The translations under genes were made by a program, and so were the position numbers. Positions 7,627-14,861 of a stretch of 20,437 nucleotides of DNA are shown one piece after another; position 1 is the stretch's first letter, and every line of letters starts with the position of its first letter. The notes under the pieces were generated by a model. The model did no database searches. It was not told the DNA's origin and was given only the letters and a program-made list of their open reading frames with translations. Origin of the DNA: RUG13615 sp040307715. GTDB taxonomy: Bacteria > Bacillota > Clostridia > Peptostreptococcales > Anaerovoracaceae. Where the stretch lies: NCBI GenBank assembly GCA_040307715.1, contig JAWRJC010000110.1:1-20437 (forward strand). The letters are read 5' to 3'.

Positions 7627-7658
7627 GGCAATGCCGGCAGCAGAAGGAGGAGACGGAC

Positions 7659-8237
7659 ATGACACTGGGTGAAAAAATCAGAGAAGCAAGGCTTGCAGCG
7701 GGACTGACCCAGGAGGAACTGGCAGCCAAACTGGCGGTGTCGCGCCAGGCAGTGACTAAATGGGAAACGGATAAAGGCATGCCGGATGTGGGCAATCTGA
7801 AAGCCATGGCCGGTTTGCTGGACGTCAGCATCGACTATCTGCTGGACGACGGAGAGAAGATCAGCTTCCAAACGACAAGAGAACCGATCGATCTGGACGC
7901 GTACGAAAAGAAGAGCCCCTGCCGTGACAAAAGAGATGCTGCGTGTCTGGCGCACAACGGGGAGGCGGATGCCATCTACCCATTGATCCGGCGGAAGAAG
8001 ATGTCGAAGCTGGAATGGGCGGCGGACTTTCTGGTCCAGCCGGGCATTGTCGATATCGTCCATTACGCAGATGACGGATCGGCCGGGTATTATCTGGTCG
8101 AAAAGGGCGGCCGGCAGTATATGGTACGCGTTTCCAAAGACTACATCGAGACAGCTGAACTGGCGGACCGGGTCGACCCGAAGAAGTTCGTCCTTGGGGA
8201 ATACAAATTCAAAGAAGCAGGATACCGCCTGAAATAA
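7659..8237 (+). CDS. XRE-family helix-turn-helix transcriptional regulator
   Basis: A 192-residue cytoplasmic DNA-binding protein. Residues 3-62 form a classic Cro/C1-type HTH: LGEKIREARLAAGLTQEELA, then AVSRQAVTKWETDKGMPD and the closing LLDVSIDYLLDD. The start is set by AAGGAGG at 7644-7650. The C-terminal part (about 75-192) is not a peptidase or sensor domain I recognise; it has a YYLVEKGGRQYMVRVS beta-rich segment. This layout is common for small Firmicutes XRE regulators of unknown ligand. The inverted repeat over its own promoter suggests autoregulation. A similar sequence at the -10 of the downstream hydrolase gene suggests that gene may be a target. The last codons form the left arm of an intrinsic terminator. 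It could instead be a solitary antitoxin-like regulator, but no toxin gene is adjacent. Confidence 0.9.
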   Translation: MTLGEKIREARLAAGLTQEELAAKLAVSRQAVTKWETDKGMPDVGNLKAMAGLLDVSIDYLLDDGEKISFQTTREPIDLDAYEKKSPCRDKRDAACLAHNGEADAIYPLIRRKKMSKLEWAADFLVQPGIVDIVHYADDGSAGYYLVEKGGRQYMVRVSKDYIETAELADRVDPKKFVLGEYKFKEAGYRLK

Positions 8238-8252
8238 CGGCGGTTTTTCTTT
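8224..8252 (+). terminator. Intrinsic terminator overlapping the XRE stop codon
   Basis: ACCGCC (8224-8229) pairs with GGCGGT (8239-8244) around a 9-nt loop that contains the TAA stop at 8235-8237. A run of T with one C follows (8244-8252). The stem is only 6 bp, so strength is moderate and translation reaching the stop may interfere with folding. Confidence 0.65.
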
Positions 8253-8254
8253 TG

Positions 8255-8263
8255 TGGTATGAT
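8255..8263 (+). promoter_or_regulatory. Extended -10 promoter of the alpha/beta hydrolase gene
   Basis: TG at 8255-8256, one base, then TATGAT at 8258-8263; no clear -35. It begins right after the preceding terminator, and transcription would start near 8270, about 20 nt before the start codon. The surrounding GGTATGATGAGG nearly repeats the -10 region of the XRE gene. Confidence 0.5.
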
Positions 8264-8289
8264 GAGGACATAGAACGCGGAGGCGAAAT

Positions 8290-9099
8290 ATGTTTTATCA
8301 TGCGAAGAACGGTCTGCTCCGGATAGGAGAGACAGAGACGTATTACGTGCGGTTCGGAACCGGCAGGAAAAACCTGATCATTCTGCCAGGCGTCGGAGAC
8401 GGTTTCAAGACGGCAAAAGGCGTCGCAGTGCCGTTCGCTTTTATGTACCGGCGGTTTGCGAAGGCGTATACCGTGTATGTGTTCAGCCGGCGCAACGATC
8501 TGCCGGAAGGATTCACAACGGCGGATATGGCGGACGACCTTGCAGAGGCGATGGACGCGCTTGGAATCGCTAAGGCGGATTTCATCGGGGTATCGCAGGG
8601 CGGCATGATCACTGAGCAGATGGCGATCCGCTATCCGGAGAAAACCGGGAAGATCGTGCTGGCGGTCACGACGGCGCGGCCGACGCAGATTCTGACAGAA
8701 GCGATCGACCGATGGCTCAAGATGGCCGCACAGCGCGATTACAAGAGCATCATGCTCGACACCGCGGAGCGCTCCTACACTGGGAAATATAAAGATAAAC
8801 AACTCCGGATGTACCGGCTGCTCAGCGGTCTGACAAAACCCGGGGACTTCACGCGGTTCAACATATTGGCAAAGTCCTGCCTGGCACACGATGTCTACGA
8901 TCAGCTCGGGCAGATCAAAAGCCCGGCGCTGGTCATCGGCGGCACGCAGGATCAGGTCGCAGGGCCGGAAGGGTCGCACGAAACGGCAGCGCAGATTCCC
9001 GGCAGCGAACTGTATATGTATGAAGGCCTGAGCCACGGTCTGTATGAACAGGCGCCGGACTTTTACGACCGCGTGGAGCGGTTCCTGGCGGAGAACTGA
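8290..9099 (+). CDS. Alpha/beta hydrolase fold protein
   Basis: A 269-residue soluble protein of usual single-domain hydrolase length. The catalytic triad is readable: nucleophile Ser102 in the elbow GVSQGG, acid Asp221 in GGTQDQVAG, and His249 in GLSHGLYEQ. The oxyanion-side strand is LIILPGVGDG. GGAGG at 8279-8283 supports the start. The family cleaves esters, lactones or amides, or acts on thioesters; nothing here fixes the substrate. There is no signal peptide, so it acts in the cytoplasm. It is the only gene between an upstream terminator and a downstream bidirectional terminator, so it is probably monocistronic. Possible control by the XRE protein encoded upstream is inferred from the shared promoter word. 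Some members of this group act as acyltransferases or non-catalytic factors, but the intact triad argues for hydrolysis. Confidence 0.88.
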   Translation: MFYHAKNGLLRIGETETYYVRFGTGRKNLIILPGVGDGFKTAKGVAVPFAFMYRRFAKAYTVYVFSRRNDLPEGFTTADMADDLAEAMDALGIAKADFIGVSQGGMITEQMAIRYPEKTGKIVLAVTTARPTQILTEAIDRWLKMAAQRDYKSIMLDTAERSYTGKYKDKQLRMYRLLSGLTKPGDFTRFNILAKSCLAHDVYDQLGQIKSPALVIGGTQDQVAGPEGSHETAAQIPGSELYMYEGLSHGLYEQAPDFYDRVERFLAEN

Positions 9100-9132
9100 C
9101 CGGTATAAGGCAGACCTGACAGCAACAAAAAA

Positions 9133-9156
9133 CCGCGCCTTACCGGCGCGGCTTTT
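9133..9156. terminator. Bidirectional intrinsic terminator between convergent genes
   Basis: CCGCGCC (9133-9139) pairs perfectly with GGCGCGG (9145-9151) around a 5-nt loop. The plus strand has CTTTT after the stem. The minus strand reads into TTTTTTGTT (from AACAAAAAA at 9125-9132), the stronger tail. It lies between the hydrolase stop at 9099 and the stop of the minus-strand gene at 9170, and serves both. Confidence 0.85.
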
Positions 9157-9169
9157 GATTCTGTACTTT

Positions 9170-9823
9170 CTACAGTTCTTCTTCGATGTTTTCGGGATGG
9201 AGATCTTCAGACGAAACCGCACCGAACGGTTCCGCGTCGCCTGCCGCTTCTTCGAACTGTTCGAGGTCGCCTTTTTCATCCATGATCTCGAAGTCTTCGA
9301 GATCGTCCTGTTCCGCTGCGGCGCGCAGCTCACGGACACGCTTTTCGTACTCTTCGAATTCGGAGAAGTCATCGTCCTCGCCTTCAAAGTCGATCCCGGC
9401 GGGTTCGGGTTCTTCATCCTCTTCTTCGTACTCTTCGCCGTCTTCGTCCTCGTCGTCGATGTATTCCTCCTCTTCTTCGCGCTCTTCGAGCAGCCGGATG
9501 CGCTCCGCTTCGACGAATTCTTTATATTCTTCGGATTTGAGCGCCAGAGAGAGTTTGTAGAGGATGTAGATGAGCAGGATCATCACACCGACCGTGATGA
9601 GCGCCTCGAACCGGTCTTCCATGTCGGGGAAGAATGTCCGGAAGAAGATGCCGCAGGCGCCGATGCTGACCATCGCGCAGCCCAGCATGCCGAGGATGAC
9701 GATAACACGGACTCCTGTCCCCCGGAGTTTATTGATGAGGACTTCCGCTTTTGTGTAGCGGATGATGCCGATCATGACCCCGATCAGGATGGCGCCGACG
9801 ATTATCAGAATAACACGTGACAT
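9170..9823 (-). CDS. Membrane protein of unknown function with a highly acidic C-terminal tail
   Basis: A 217-residue protein starting at the ATG whose complement is 9821-9823, preceded on the minus strand by GGAAAGGA about 10 nt upstream. A TTG further upstream (9850) is in frame but has no support. Three hydrophobic segments fall at about residues 4-20 (VILIIVGAILIGVMIG), 38-60 and 73-92 (ALITVGVMILLIYILYKL). The rest, roughly residues 95-217, is dominated by Glu and Asp with runs such as EEREEEEEYIDDEDEDGEE, ending in EENIEEEL-like sequence, and is probably cytoplasmic, helical or disordered. I do not recognise a family. An acidic tail might bind basic proteins, cations or ribosomes, but that is speculation. 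It is transcribed alone from a strong promoter and ends at a strong terminator. Confidence 0.8.
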   Translation of the reverse strand: MSRVILIIVGAILIGVMIGIIRYTKAEVLINKLRGTGVRVIVILGMLGCAMVSIGACGIFFRTFFPDMEDRFEALITVGVMILLIYILYKLSLALKSEEYKEFVEAERIRLLEEREEEEEYIDDEDEDGEEYEEEDEEPEPAGIDFEGEDDDFSEFEEYEKRVRELRAAAEQDDLEDFEIMDEKGDLEQFEEAAGDAEPFGAVSSEDLHPENIEEEL

Positions 9824-9888
9824 AGATATCTGTTCCTTTCCGCCGGCCAAGGCAGCGCTTTCCGCACGCCGCAGCCCGGCAACATCTC

Positions 9889-9917
9889 ATTTTATATGAA
9901 CACAAAAGGGGTGTCAA
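9889..9917 (-). promoter_or_regulatory. Strong sigma-A promoter of the acidic-tail membrane protein gene
   Basis: On the minus strand, a perfect -35 TTGACA (complement of 9912-9917), a 17-bp spacer and a -10 TAAAAT (complement of 9889-9894). Transcription should start near 9882, leaving a leader of about 60 nt. The remaining DNA between the divergent genes (9918-10046) shows no gene or clear structure. Confidence 0.75.
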
Positions 9918-10046
9918 CTGCGGGCGGAACCGACAAACGTTGCGATTCCAAGTGCCGGGAGGCTTTGCAGTCGGTGGCGGACCTGGCCGGCACGGAAGAA
10001 AAACATAGAAAATGTCAATAAATTCCACGCATAGTATGTGGTTCTG

Positions 10047-10055
10047 TGCTATAAT
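10047..10055 (+). promoter_or_regulatory. Extended -10 promoter of the charged coiled-coil-like protein gene
   Basis: TG at 10047-10048, one base, then consensus TATAAT at 10050-10055. No convincing -35 lies upstream. Transcription would start near 10062, about 40 nt before the ATG at 10102. Confidence 0.6.
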
Positions 10056-10101
10056 ATACACGTCAAACAATGTGCAGATCAGAAAAGGGGCCGGTCAGAC
10101 A

Positions 10102-10719
10102 ATGAGAGAGAATCAAGACAAGAAAATGGAAAAATGGTCCGCGGAGATCGATGTGCTGACAGTGCTCAAAGAGTCACTGGAGGAATTCGCGGAACTGAAA
10201 GATGCCAAAGGGGAAAAAGAGAAGATAGACATCCTGAATGCGAAGATCGCCAACCTGATCGAGGACAACTCCTGGATCCGCATGGAATGGAGCGTTGTCA
10301 AGCGCGGCAAGCAGTCCAGGCAGGAAGGCATTGACAAACTGGCGCAGAAGATCAAAGACCGGCAGAAGAAGATCGCCGCGCAGGTGAAGAAGGCGGAAGA
10401 AGCCGACCCGGTTCCGGCGGACATCGACGCGGAGAAACTGCAGGCGGAGTGCGCGGAAGGCGCCCATTACTTCCACTGGGCATACGGTGAGGTCGAAGTG
10501 CTCGCGATCGAAGGGGATTATGTATATGTTAAGCTCCTCGACCGCAAGGGAGTCCGGGACGGCTGGATGGAAAAGAACAACGCAGTGGTGAGCACCGGAG
10601 ACGGTCTCGAAGAAGTCAAGGAATTCCCGCGCACAGCGATCGGCATCTGGCTGTTCCCGGATGCGAAAGATGTGCCGTCAGTAGAGGGGATCGAAAGCCA
10701 CAAAGTGTTCAAAAAATAA
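10102..10719 (+). CDS. Charged, mostly helical protein of unknown function
   Basis: A 205-residue cytoplasmic protein from the ATG at 10102. Its ribosome binding site (AAGGGG, 10085-10090) is 11 nt away, slightly long; an in-frame ATG at 10012 lies upstream of the promoter and cannot be the start. Residues 1-110 are rich in Lys, Glu and Ala with heptad-like spacing (ILNAKIANLIEDNSWIRMEW, then a Lys-rich helix), suggesting a coiled coil or helical hairpin. Residues about 123-170 look like a small beta-barrel: HYFHWAYGEVEVLAIEGDYV followed by KLLDRKG. That pattern of aromatic, Gly, Val and a turn resembles SH3/Tudor-like modules such as the PcrA tail, but the match is only visual. I do not recognise the family. 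It is transcribed alone and ends at a strong terminator. Confidence 0.78.
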   Translation: MRENQDKKMEKWSAEIDVLTVLKESLEEFAELKDAKGEKEKIDILNAKIANLIEDNSWIRMEWSVVKRGKQSRQEGIDKLAQKIKDRQKKIAAQVKKAEEADPVPADIDAEKLQAECAEGAHYFHWAYGEVEVLAIEGDYVYVKLLDRKGVRDGWMEKNNAVVSTGDGLEEVKEFPRTAIGIWLFPDAKDVPSVEGIESHKVFKK

Positions 10720-10732
10720 GCAGTCTTATGCA

Positions 10733-10770
10733 GCGCCCCGCAGGATCCGACCATCCCGCAGGGCGTTTTT
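10733..10770 (+). terminator. Intrinsic terminator after the charged unknown gene
   Basis: CGCCC (10734-10738) pairs with GGGCG (10761-10765). The stem continues inward through GC/GC and GGAT/ATCC with two mismatches around a 6-nt loop, and TTTTT follows (10766-10770). It lies 14 nt after the stop codon and separates this gene from yhaM. A second small hairpin, GCCGG/CCGGC (10780-10795), follows. Confidence 0.8.
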
Positions 10771-10818
10771 GCATCTTCGGCCGGGAGTGACCGGCATCGA
10801 TCGGAAGGAAAGAAAACT

Positions 10819-11781
10819 ATGAAAGATATCTTTATCGCAGATCTTACCGTCGGACAGGAGTTCATGGGCTTCTTCATGATCCGTCAGCTGGCCGTCAAGA
10901 AGGCGTCCAACGGGCGCAACTATCTGGATCTGACGCTGGCGGACAAGACCGGGGAGATCTCTGCGAAAAAGTGGGATCTCGCGGACGAAGCGCTTGAGCG
11001 GGAGCGCCAGTACGGCCCCGGCAATGTCATCAAAGTAGCGGCGCAGGTCACGGAGTTCAAGGGCATGAAGCAGCTCCGCGTGAGCCGCATCCGCATGACG
11101 AACAAGGAAGACAACATCGAGATCACCGACTACATCAAGGCGGCGCCGGAGTCCGGCGAGGCGATGTATGACTTTATCTACAGTGCCGCCATGGACATGG
11201 CGGATCTCGATCTGGCAAAACTCTGCACGAGCCAGCTGGAGAAGTACAAGGAAAAGCTGCTGTACTATCCGGCGGCCTCCAAGAATCACCACGCTGAGAT
11301 GTGCGGCCTGCTGTGGCACATGAAGCGCATGCTGCTGTCCGGACAGGCACTGTGCAAAGTCTACACCAATCTGGATCCGGATCTCGTCGCGGCCGGCGTC
11401 ATCCTGCACGACCTGCAGAAGACGACTGAGATCCTGTCCGATGAGCTGGGTGTCAGCGAAGGCTACTCCTTCGAGGGAAAGATGCTGGGGCATCTGGTCC
11501 TCGGCGTGCGCGAGCTCGACAAGGACATGACCGCGCTGCAGTTCGACGCGGAAAAGAAGATCATGATCGAGCATATGATCCTGTCGCATCATTATGAGCC
11601 TGAATTCGGCAGCCCGGTGCGGCCGCTGTTCCCGGAAGCGGAGATGCTCCACTATCTGGATGTGATCGACGCCAAGATGTACGACATGGAAGACGCGCTG
11701 CTCGGTGTCGCGCCCGGGGAGTTCAGCGAACGGGTGTGGACACTCAATAACCGCAATATCTACAAGAGAAAGAACGGATGA
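10819..11781 (+). CDS. yhaM: 3'-5' exoribonuclease of the YhaM family (OB fold plus HD domain)
   Basis: A 320-residue cytoplasmic nuclease. The N-terminal OB-fold (residues 1-105, starting MKDIFIADLTVGQEFMGFFM) binds nucleic acid. The metal-binding HD phosphohydrolase domain follows, with NHHAEM including His157-His158, the HD pair at 197-198 in GVILHDLQKTTE, a conserved ILSHHYEPE and the final DVIDAKMYD. This order and length match YhaM of Bacillus subtilis, a Mn-dependent 3'-5' exoribonuclease that also cuts single-stranded DNA in vitro. AAGGAA at 10805-10810 gives the start. Its stop overlaps the recD2 start by 4 nt (ATGA, 11778-11781), implying coupled translation. No promoter is clear in the 48 nt after the preceding terminator. 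Exact substrate preference here is inferred from the family. Confidence 0.9.
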   Translation: MKDIFIADLTVGQEFMGFFMIRQLAVKKASNGRNYLDLTLADKTGEISAKKWDLADEALERERQYGPGNVIKVAAQVTEFKGMKQLRVSRIRMTNKEDNIEITDYIKAAPESGEAMYDFIYSAAMDMADLDLAKLCTSQLEKYKEKLLYYPAASKNHHAEMCGLLWHMKRMLLSGQALCKVYTNLDPDLVAAGVILHDLQKTTEILSDELGVSEGYSFEGKMLGHLVLGVRELDKDMTALQFDAEKKIMIEHMILSHHYEPEFGSPVRPLFPEAEMLHYLDVIDAKMYDMEDALLGVAPGEFSERVWTLNNRNIYKRKNG

Positions 11782-14018
11782 CAGCAAAGACCGAGGTCCG
11801 GGGGCAGGTCACGGCTGTTCGGTACCGCAAGGGGACCTTCACGATCGCCGTCGTCGACGCGGCTGAGGAAACGGTCTCCGTGCTCGGCGACATGCTGGAC
11901 TGCATGATCGGCCGTGAATACGTTTTCCGGGGAGAATACAGTTACAACGCAAAATTCGGCAAACAGTTCCGCTTTACGGAATACGAAGAATCCGCACCGG
12001 AGGATACGGACGGGATCATCGCGTTCCTCTCTTCGGGTATGATCAAAGGCATCGGGCCGAAGAAAGCGGCGGCGATCGCCGCGAAGTTCGGCATGGACAC
12101 TTTTGAGATCCTGCAGGAATCGCCGGCGCGGCTGGCGGAAGTCAGCGGCATCAGCCTCGAGAAGGCGCTCGACATCGGCAGGGTCTACAAAGAGCATCAG
12201 GAATTCGCCGATGTGACCGTCGAACTGCAGAAGATGGGGATCGGGGTCAGCTACGCGGTGCGTCTGTACGAAATGTACGGAGCAGCCGCGCCGGATGCCG
12301 TCCGGGAGGATCCGTTTCAACTGGTCGACGATATCGAAGGGATCGGATTCAAACGGGCGGACGAGATCGCGAAAAAAGTAGGTCTGCCGCCGGATGACGA
12401 TGGGCGGGTCCGCTGCGGGATCAACGTCCTGCTTTCCTATGCCGTCGGGGAGGGGCATACGTTCCTGCCGCGGGAAGAACTCGTGGAGCGTGCAGCGGGG
12501 ATGCTGGACGTGCCGCGGGAGACCGTCGACGAGCGGCTTGTCGCGATGGTCTTCGAGGGAGATCTGAAAGTGGATGCGCTGCACGGCTGGGAAGTTGTCT
12601 ACCCGCCGGTTTTCCACACTGCCGAACGGTATGTGGCGAACAAACTCAGCCTGCTGGCGGAGGAGCAGATGCAGCCCCTCGGCGCGGATGCGGATTCGCT
12701 GATCGACATGGCTCAGCGGGAGCTTGGCATCACCTTCAGCGCGGAGCAGCGCCGGGCGATCCTGGGCTGTCTCGACAACGGGGTGCTGGTCATCACCGGC
12801 GGCCCGGGTACAGGCAAGACTACGATCATCAACGGCATTCTCCGCATTTTCCGGGACAACGGCGTGAAGACCGCGCTGGCTGCGCCCACCGGCCGGGCGG
12901 CCAAGCGCATCACCGAGACGACCGGTCATGAAGCGTCAACGCTCCACCGGCTCCTCGGGTATGCTTACGACGAAGGCAATCGGGATATGGTGTTCGGCAG
13001 GAACGAGAACGAACCGCTGGACTACGATGCGGTGATCGTCGACGAGGCGTCCATGATCGACCTGCTTCTGATGCAGGGGCTGCTCAAAGCGCTCCGGCCC
13101 GGCACCCGGCTCGTGCTGGTCGGCGACGCGGATCAGCTGCCGTCGGTCGGCGCAGGCAATGTCCTGGCGGACATCCTGCGCAGTGAGTACATCCACGCGG
13201 TCCGGCTGAAGGAGATCTTCCGGCAGGCACAGGAAAGCCTGATCGTCGTGAACGCCCACCGGATCGACAGGGGGGAGTATCCCGCCTGCAACGAAAAGGA
13301 CGGCGATTTCTTCATGATGGAGCGGGCTTCCGAGGAGGAGATCCGGCAGACGATCGTCGATCTCGTGCGGGACAGGCTGCCCGCGCATTACGATCTGCAC
13401 GATCCGCTGCAGGACATCCAGGTCATCACCCCGGCCAAAAAACGCGGGCTCGGCACGGTGCGCCTCAATGAATTGCTGCAGCAGGTCCTCAATCCGCCGG
13501 CGCCCGGTCTTAACGAGATCGAAGCTGCGGGCAGGACGTTCCGCGAGGGGGACAAGGTCATGCAGAACCGCAACGACTATCTGCTGGCGTGGCGGTCGGC
13601 AGACGACTTCTCCGAAGGGGAGGGTGTCTTCAACGGCGACGTCGGCTATATCTCGCATATCGATGAAGAGGAAGAGACCGTGACAGCTGTCTTCGATGAC
13701 CGGTACGTCACGTACACATCCGATATCCTGGACGAACTGGAGCCGGCGTTCGCGGTGACAGTCCACAAGGCGCAGGGGAGCGAGTTCCCCGTCGTTGTGA
13801 TCCCGATGAGCTGGTTCCCGCCGGTCCTGGCGACGCGCAACCTGATCTACACGGCGATCACCCGCGCGAAATCGCTGGTCGTCATTGTCGGCATGCAGCG
13901 TTACCTCAACGCGATGGTGGACAACAACGAAGCCGCACACCGGTATTCCGGGCTGGCGGAACGGCTTGCGGCGATGATCCCGCCGGCGGAGGAGGATATC
14001 GATGCGCAGATGGATTGA
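11778..14018 (+). CDS. recD2: ATP-dependent RecD2-type DNA helicase (SF1B)
   Basis: A 746-residue 5'-3' DNA helicase of the RecBC-independent RecD2 type, used in repair and in keeping replication forks moving. The N-terminal extension typical of RecD2 is present: an OB-like region (1-75), then helix-hairpin-helix segments (GMIKGIGPKKAAAIAAKFGM, later DIEGIGFKRADEIAKKVGL). The motor follows with Walker A GGPGTGKT at residues 341-348, Walker B VDEASMID with Asp422-Glu423, LVGDADQLPSVGAG, an SH3-like insertion, TVHKAQGSEFPVV and YTAITRAKSLVVIVG. Length matches the family (about 740-800). The start overlaps yhaM by 4 nt and the end overlaps comF by 17 nt, so all three are likely translated from one transcript. 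Absence of RecB/RecC genes nearby is consistent with RecD2 rather than RecD. Confidence 0.93.
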   Translation: MTAKTEVRGQVTAVRYRKGTFTIAVVDAAEETVSVLGDMLDCMIGREYVFRGEYSYNAKFGKQFRFTEYEESAPEDTDGIIAFLSSGMIKGIGPKKAAAIAAKFGMDTFEILQESPARLAEVSGISLEKALDIGRVYKEHQEFADVTVELQKMGIGVSYAVRLYEMYGAAAPDAVREDPFQLVDDIEGIGFKRADEIAKKVGLPPDDDGRVRCGINVLLSYAVGEGHTFLPREELVERAAGMLDVPRETVDERLVAMVFEGDLKVDALHGWEVVYPPVFHTAERYVANKLSLLAEEQMQPLGADADSLIDMAQRELGITFSAEQRRAILGCLDNGVLVITGGPGTGKTTIINGILRIFRDNGVKTALAAPTGRAAKRITETTGHEASTLHRLLGYAYDEGNRDMVFGRNENEPLDYDAVIVDEASMIDLLLMQGLLKALRPGTRLVLVGDADQLPSVGAGNVLADILRSEYIHAVRLKEIFRQAQESLIVVNAHRIDRGEYPACNEKDGDFFMMERASEEEIRQTIVDLVRDRLPAHYDLHDPLQDIQVITPAKKRGLGTVRLNELLQQVLNPPAPGLNEIEAAGRTFREGDKVMQNRNDYLLAWRSADDFSEGEGVFNGDVGYISHIDEEEETVTAVFDDRYVTYTSDILDELEPAFAVTVHKAQGSEFPVVVIPMSWFPPVLATRNLIYTAITRAKSLVVIVGMQRYLNAMVDNNEAAHRYSGLAERLAAMIPPAEEDIDAQMD

Positions 14019-14820
14019 CGGACTGCAGGACCTGGTGTTCCCGCCGCAGCTGTACTGTCTGTCCTGCGGTGCGGTGATCGACGGCACGCGGACTTACGGA
14101 CTCTGTGACGACTGCATCACGAAGTTCGGCTGGGCAGCAGGCAGGACCTGCGGCAAGTGCGGCAAACCGCTGCCTGAGACATCGGCGCACGGGATCTGCT
14201 ATGACTGCCGGACGACAGACCACGCTTTTGATAAAGGATATACCTGTGCTTCGTACGGATTGTATGAGCGGATGCTTATCTCCGAGTTCAAGGAGCGGGG
14301 CAAGGACTACATTGGCCGCACGATCGCGCAGATCATGGCGGACCGGATCGCCGGACTGCAGCTAAGCCCTGATCTCATCACCGCGGTGCCCGCGGGGAAG
14401 TGGAAGACCGCCCGGCGCGGCTACGACCAGACCGCAGTTGCAGCGGAGGTGCTGGCAAAAAAGACAGGCACGAGATATCTGGACCTGCTTGAGAGAACGC
14501 GTTATACAAAAACGATGCGCACGCTCGGAGCGGGAGAGCGGCATCTCAACGTGCAGGGGGCTTTCAGCGTTCTTAAAGGAAAAGAGCGTATCATACCGGG
14601 GAAGACGATCCTGCTGGTGGACGATGTCTACACCACAGGCAGCACGGTCGACGCCTGTGCCGCGGTGCTGAAAGCGGCCGGCGCTGCGCGTGTCGATGTA
14701 CTGACGTTCGCTGCCGGGGCGGATGTACACCCGGTGTTGGAGGAAGAAGAGGAAAGGCCGGGAACCAGTCTTCCGGAAGTACAGAATAATGTACGAGAAT
14801 TTACACAGAATGCCACATGA
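14002..14820 (+). CDS. comF: ComF family phosphoribosyltransferase-like protein
   Basis: A 272-residue protein of the ComFC/GntX family. Two zinc-ribbon-like cysteine pairs occur at the N-terminus (C19LSC, C35DDC), followed by C50GKC and C66YDC. The C-terminal half is a type I phosphoribosyltransferase fold with the PRPP loop VDDVYTTGST at residues 206-215 and the upstream AVPAGKWKTARRGYDQT segment. In naturally competent bacteria ComF/ComFC is needed for DNA uptake or recombination; in others its role is less clear, and the enzyme reaction is not established. A GGAGGA site sits in the overlap with recD2, which it overlaps by 17 nt. The C-terminal tail after residue 235 is acidic and longer than the core family. 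It is followed by the raiA-type RNA, a gene order seen in Firmicutes. Confidence 0.92.
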   Translation: MRRWIDGLQDLVFPPQLYCLSCGAVIDGTRTYGLCDDCITKFGWAAGRTCGKCGKPLPETSAHGICYDCRTTDHAFDKGYTCASYGLYERMLISEFKERGKDYIGRTIAQIMADRIAGLQLSPDLITAVPAGKWKTARRGYDQTAVAAEVLAKKTGTRYLDLLERTRYTKTMRTLGAGERHLNVQGAFSVLKGKERIIPGKTILLVDDVYTTGSTVDACAAVLKAAGAARVDVLTFAAGADVHPVLEEEEERPGTSLPEVQNNVREFTQNAT

Positions 14821-14833
14821 AGAGGCGATTCCG

Positions 14834-14842
14834 TGTTAGAAT
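14834..14842 (+). promoter_or_regulatory. Candidate extended -10 promoter for the raiA RNA and hpf
   Basis: TG at 14834-14835, one base, then TAGAAT at 14837-14842, with TATTAT overlapping at 14842-14847. A -35 is not clear. The predicted start (about 14849) lies just upstream of the first paired bases of the structured RNA, as expected for its own transcript. Read-through from comF is also likely, since no terminator is seen between them. Confidence 0.45.
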
Positions 14843-14861
14843 ATTATCAAAGAAGAGCATA

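Noticed and set aside
5246..7831. 861-codon open frame on the minus strand
   Set aside because: It lies fully antisense to the helicase gene, which has every SF1 motif. The translation is rich in Arg, His, Asp and Val in the way typical of antisense frames in G/C-ending codon use, and no known domain is visible.
8209..9417. 402-codon open frame on the minus strand
   Set aside because: It runs through the terminators at both ends of the hydrolase gene and opposes the intact catalytic triad of that gene.
9044..9820. 258-codon plus-strand frame rich in Phe, Leu and Val
   Set aside because: It is the complement of the Glu/Asp-rich tail gene: GAA/GAG codons read backwards give Phe/Leu. It also crosses the bidirectional terminator. 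The minus-strand gene has a better promoter and ribosome binding site.
9824..9850. TTG start extending the acidic membrane protein by nine residues
   Set aside because: The ATG at 9823 has a purine-rich ribosome binding site that would lie inside the longer version, and the hydrophobic helix begins directly after it.
10780..10795. Hairpin GCCGG/CCGGC as a second terminator before yhaM
   Set aside because: No U-tract follows, and the stem is only 5 bp; the real terminator lies just upstream.
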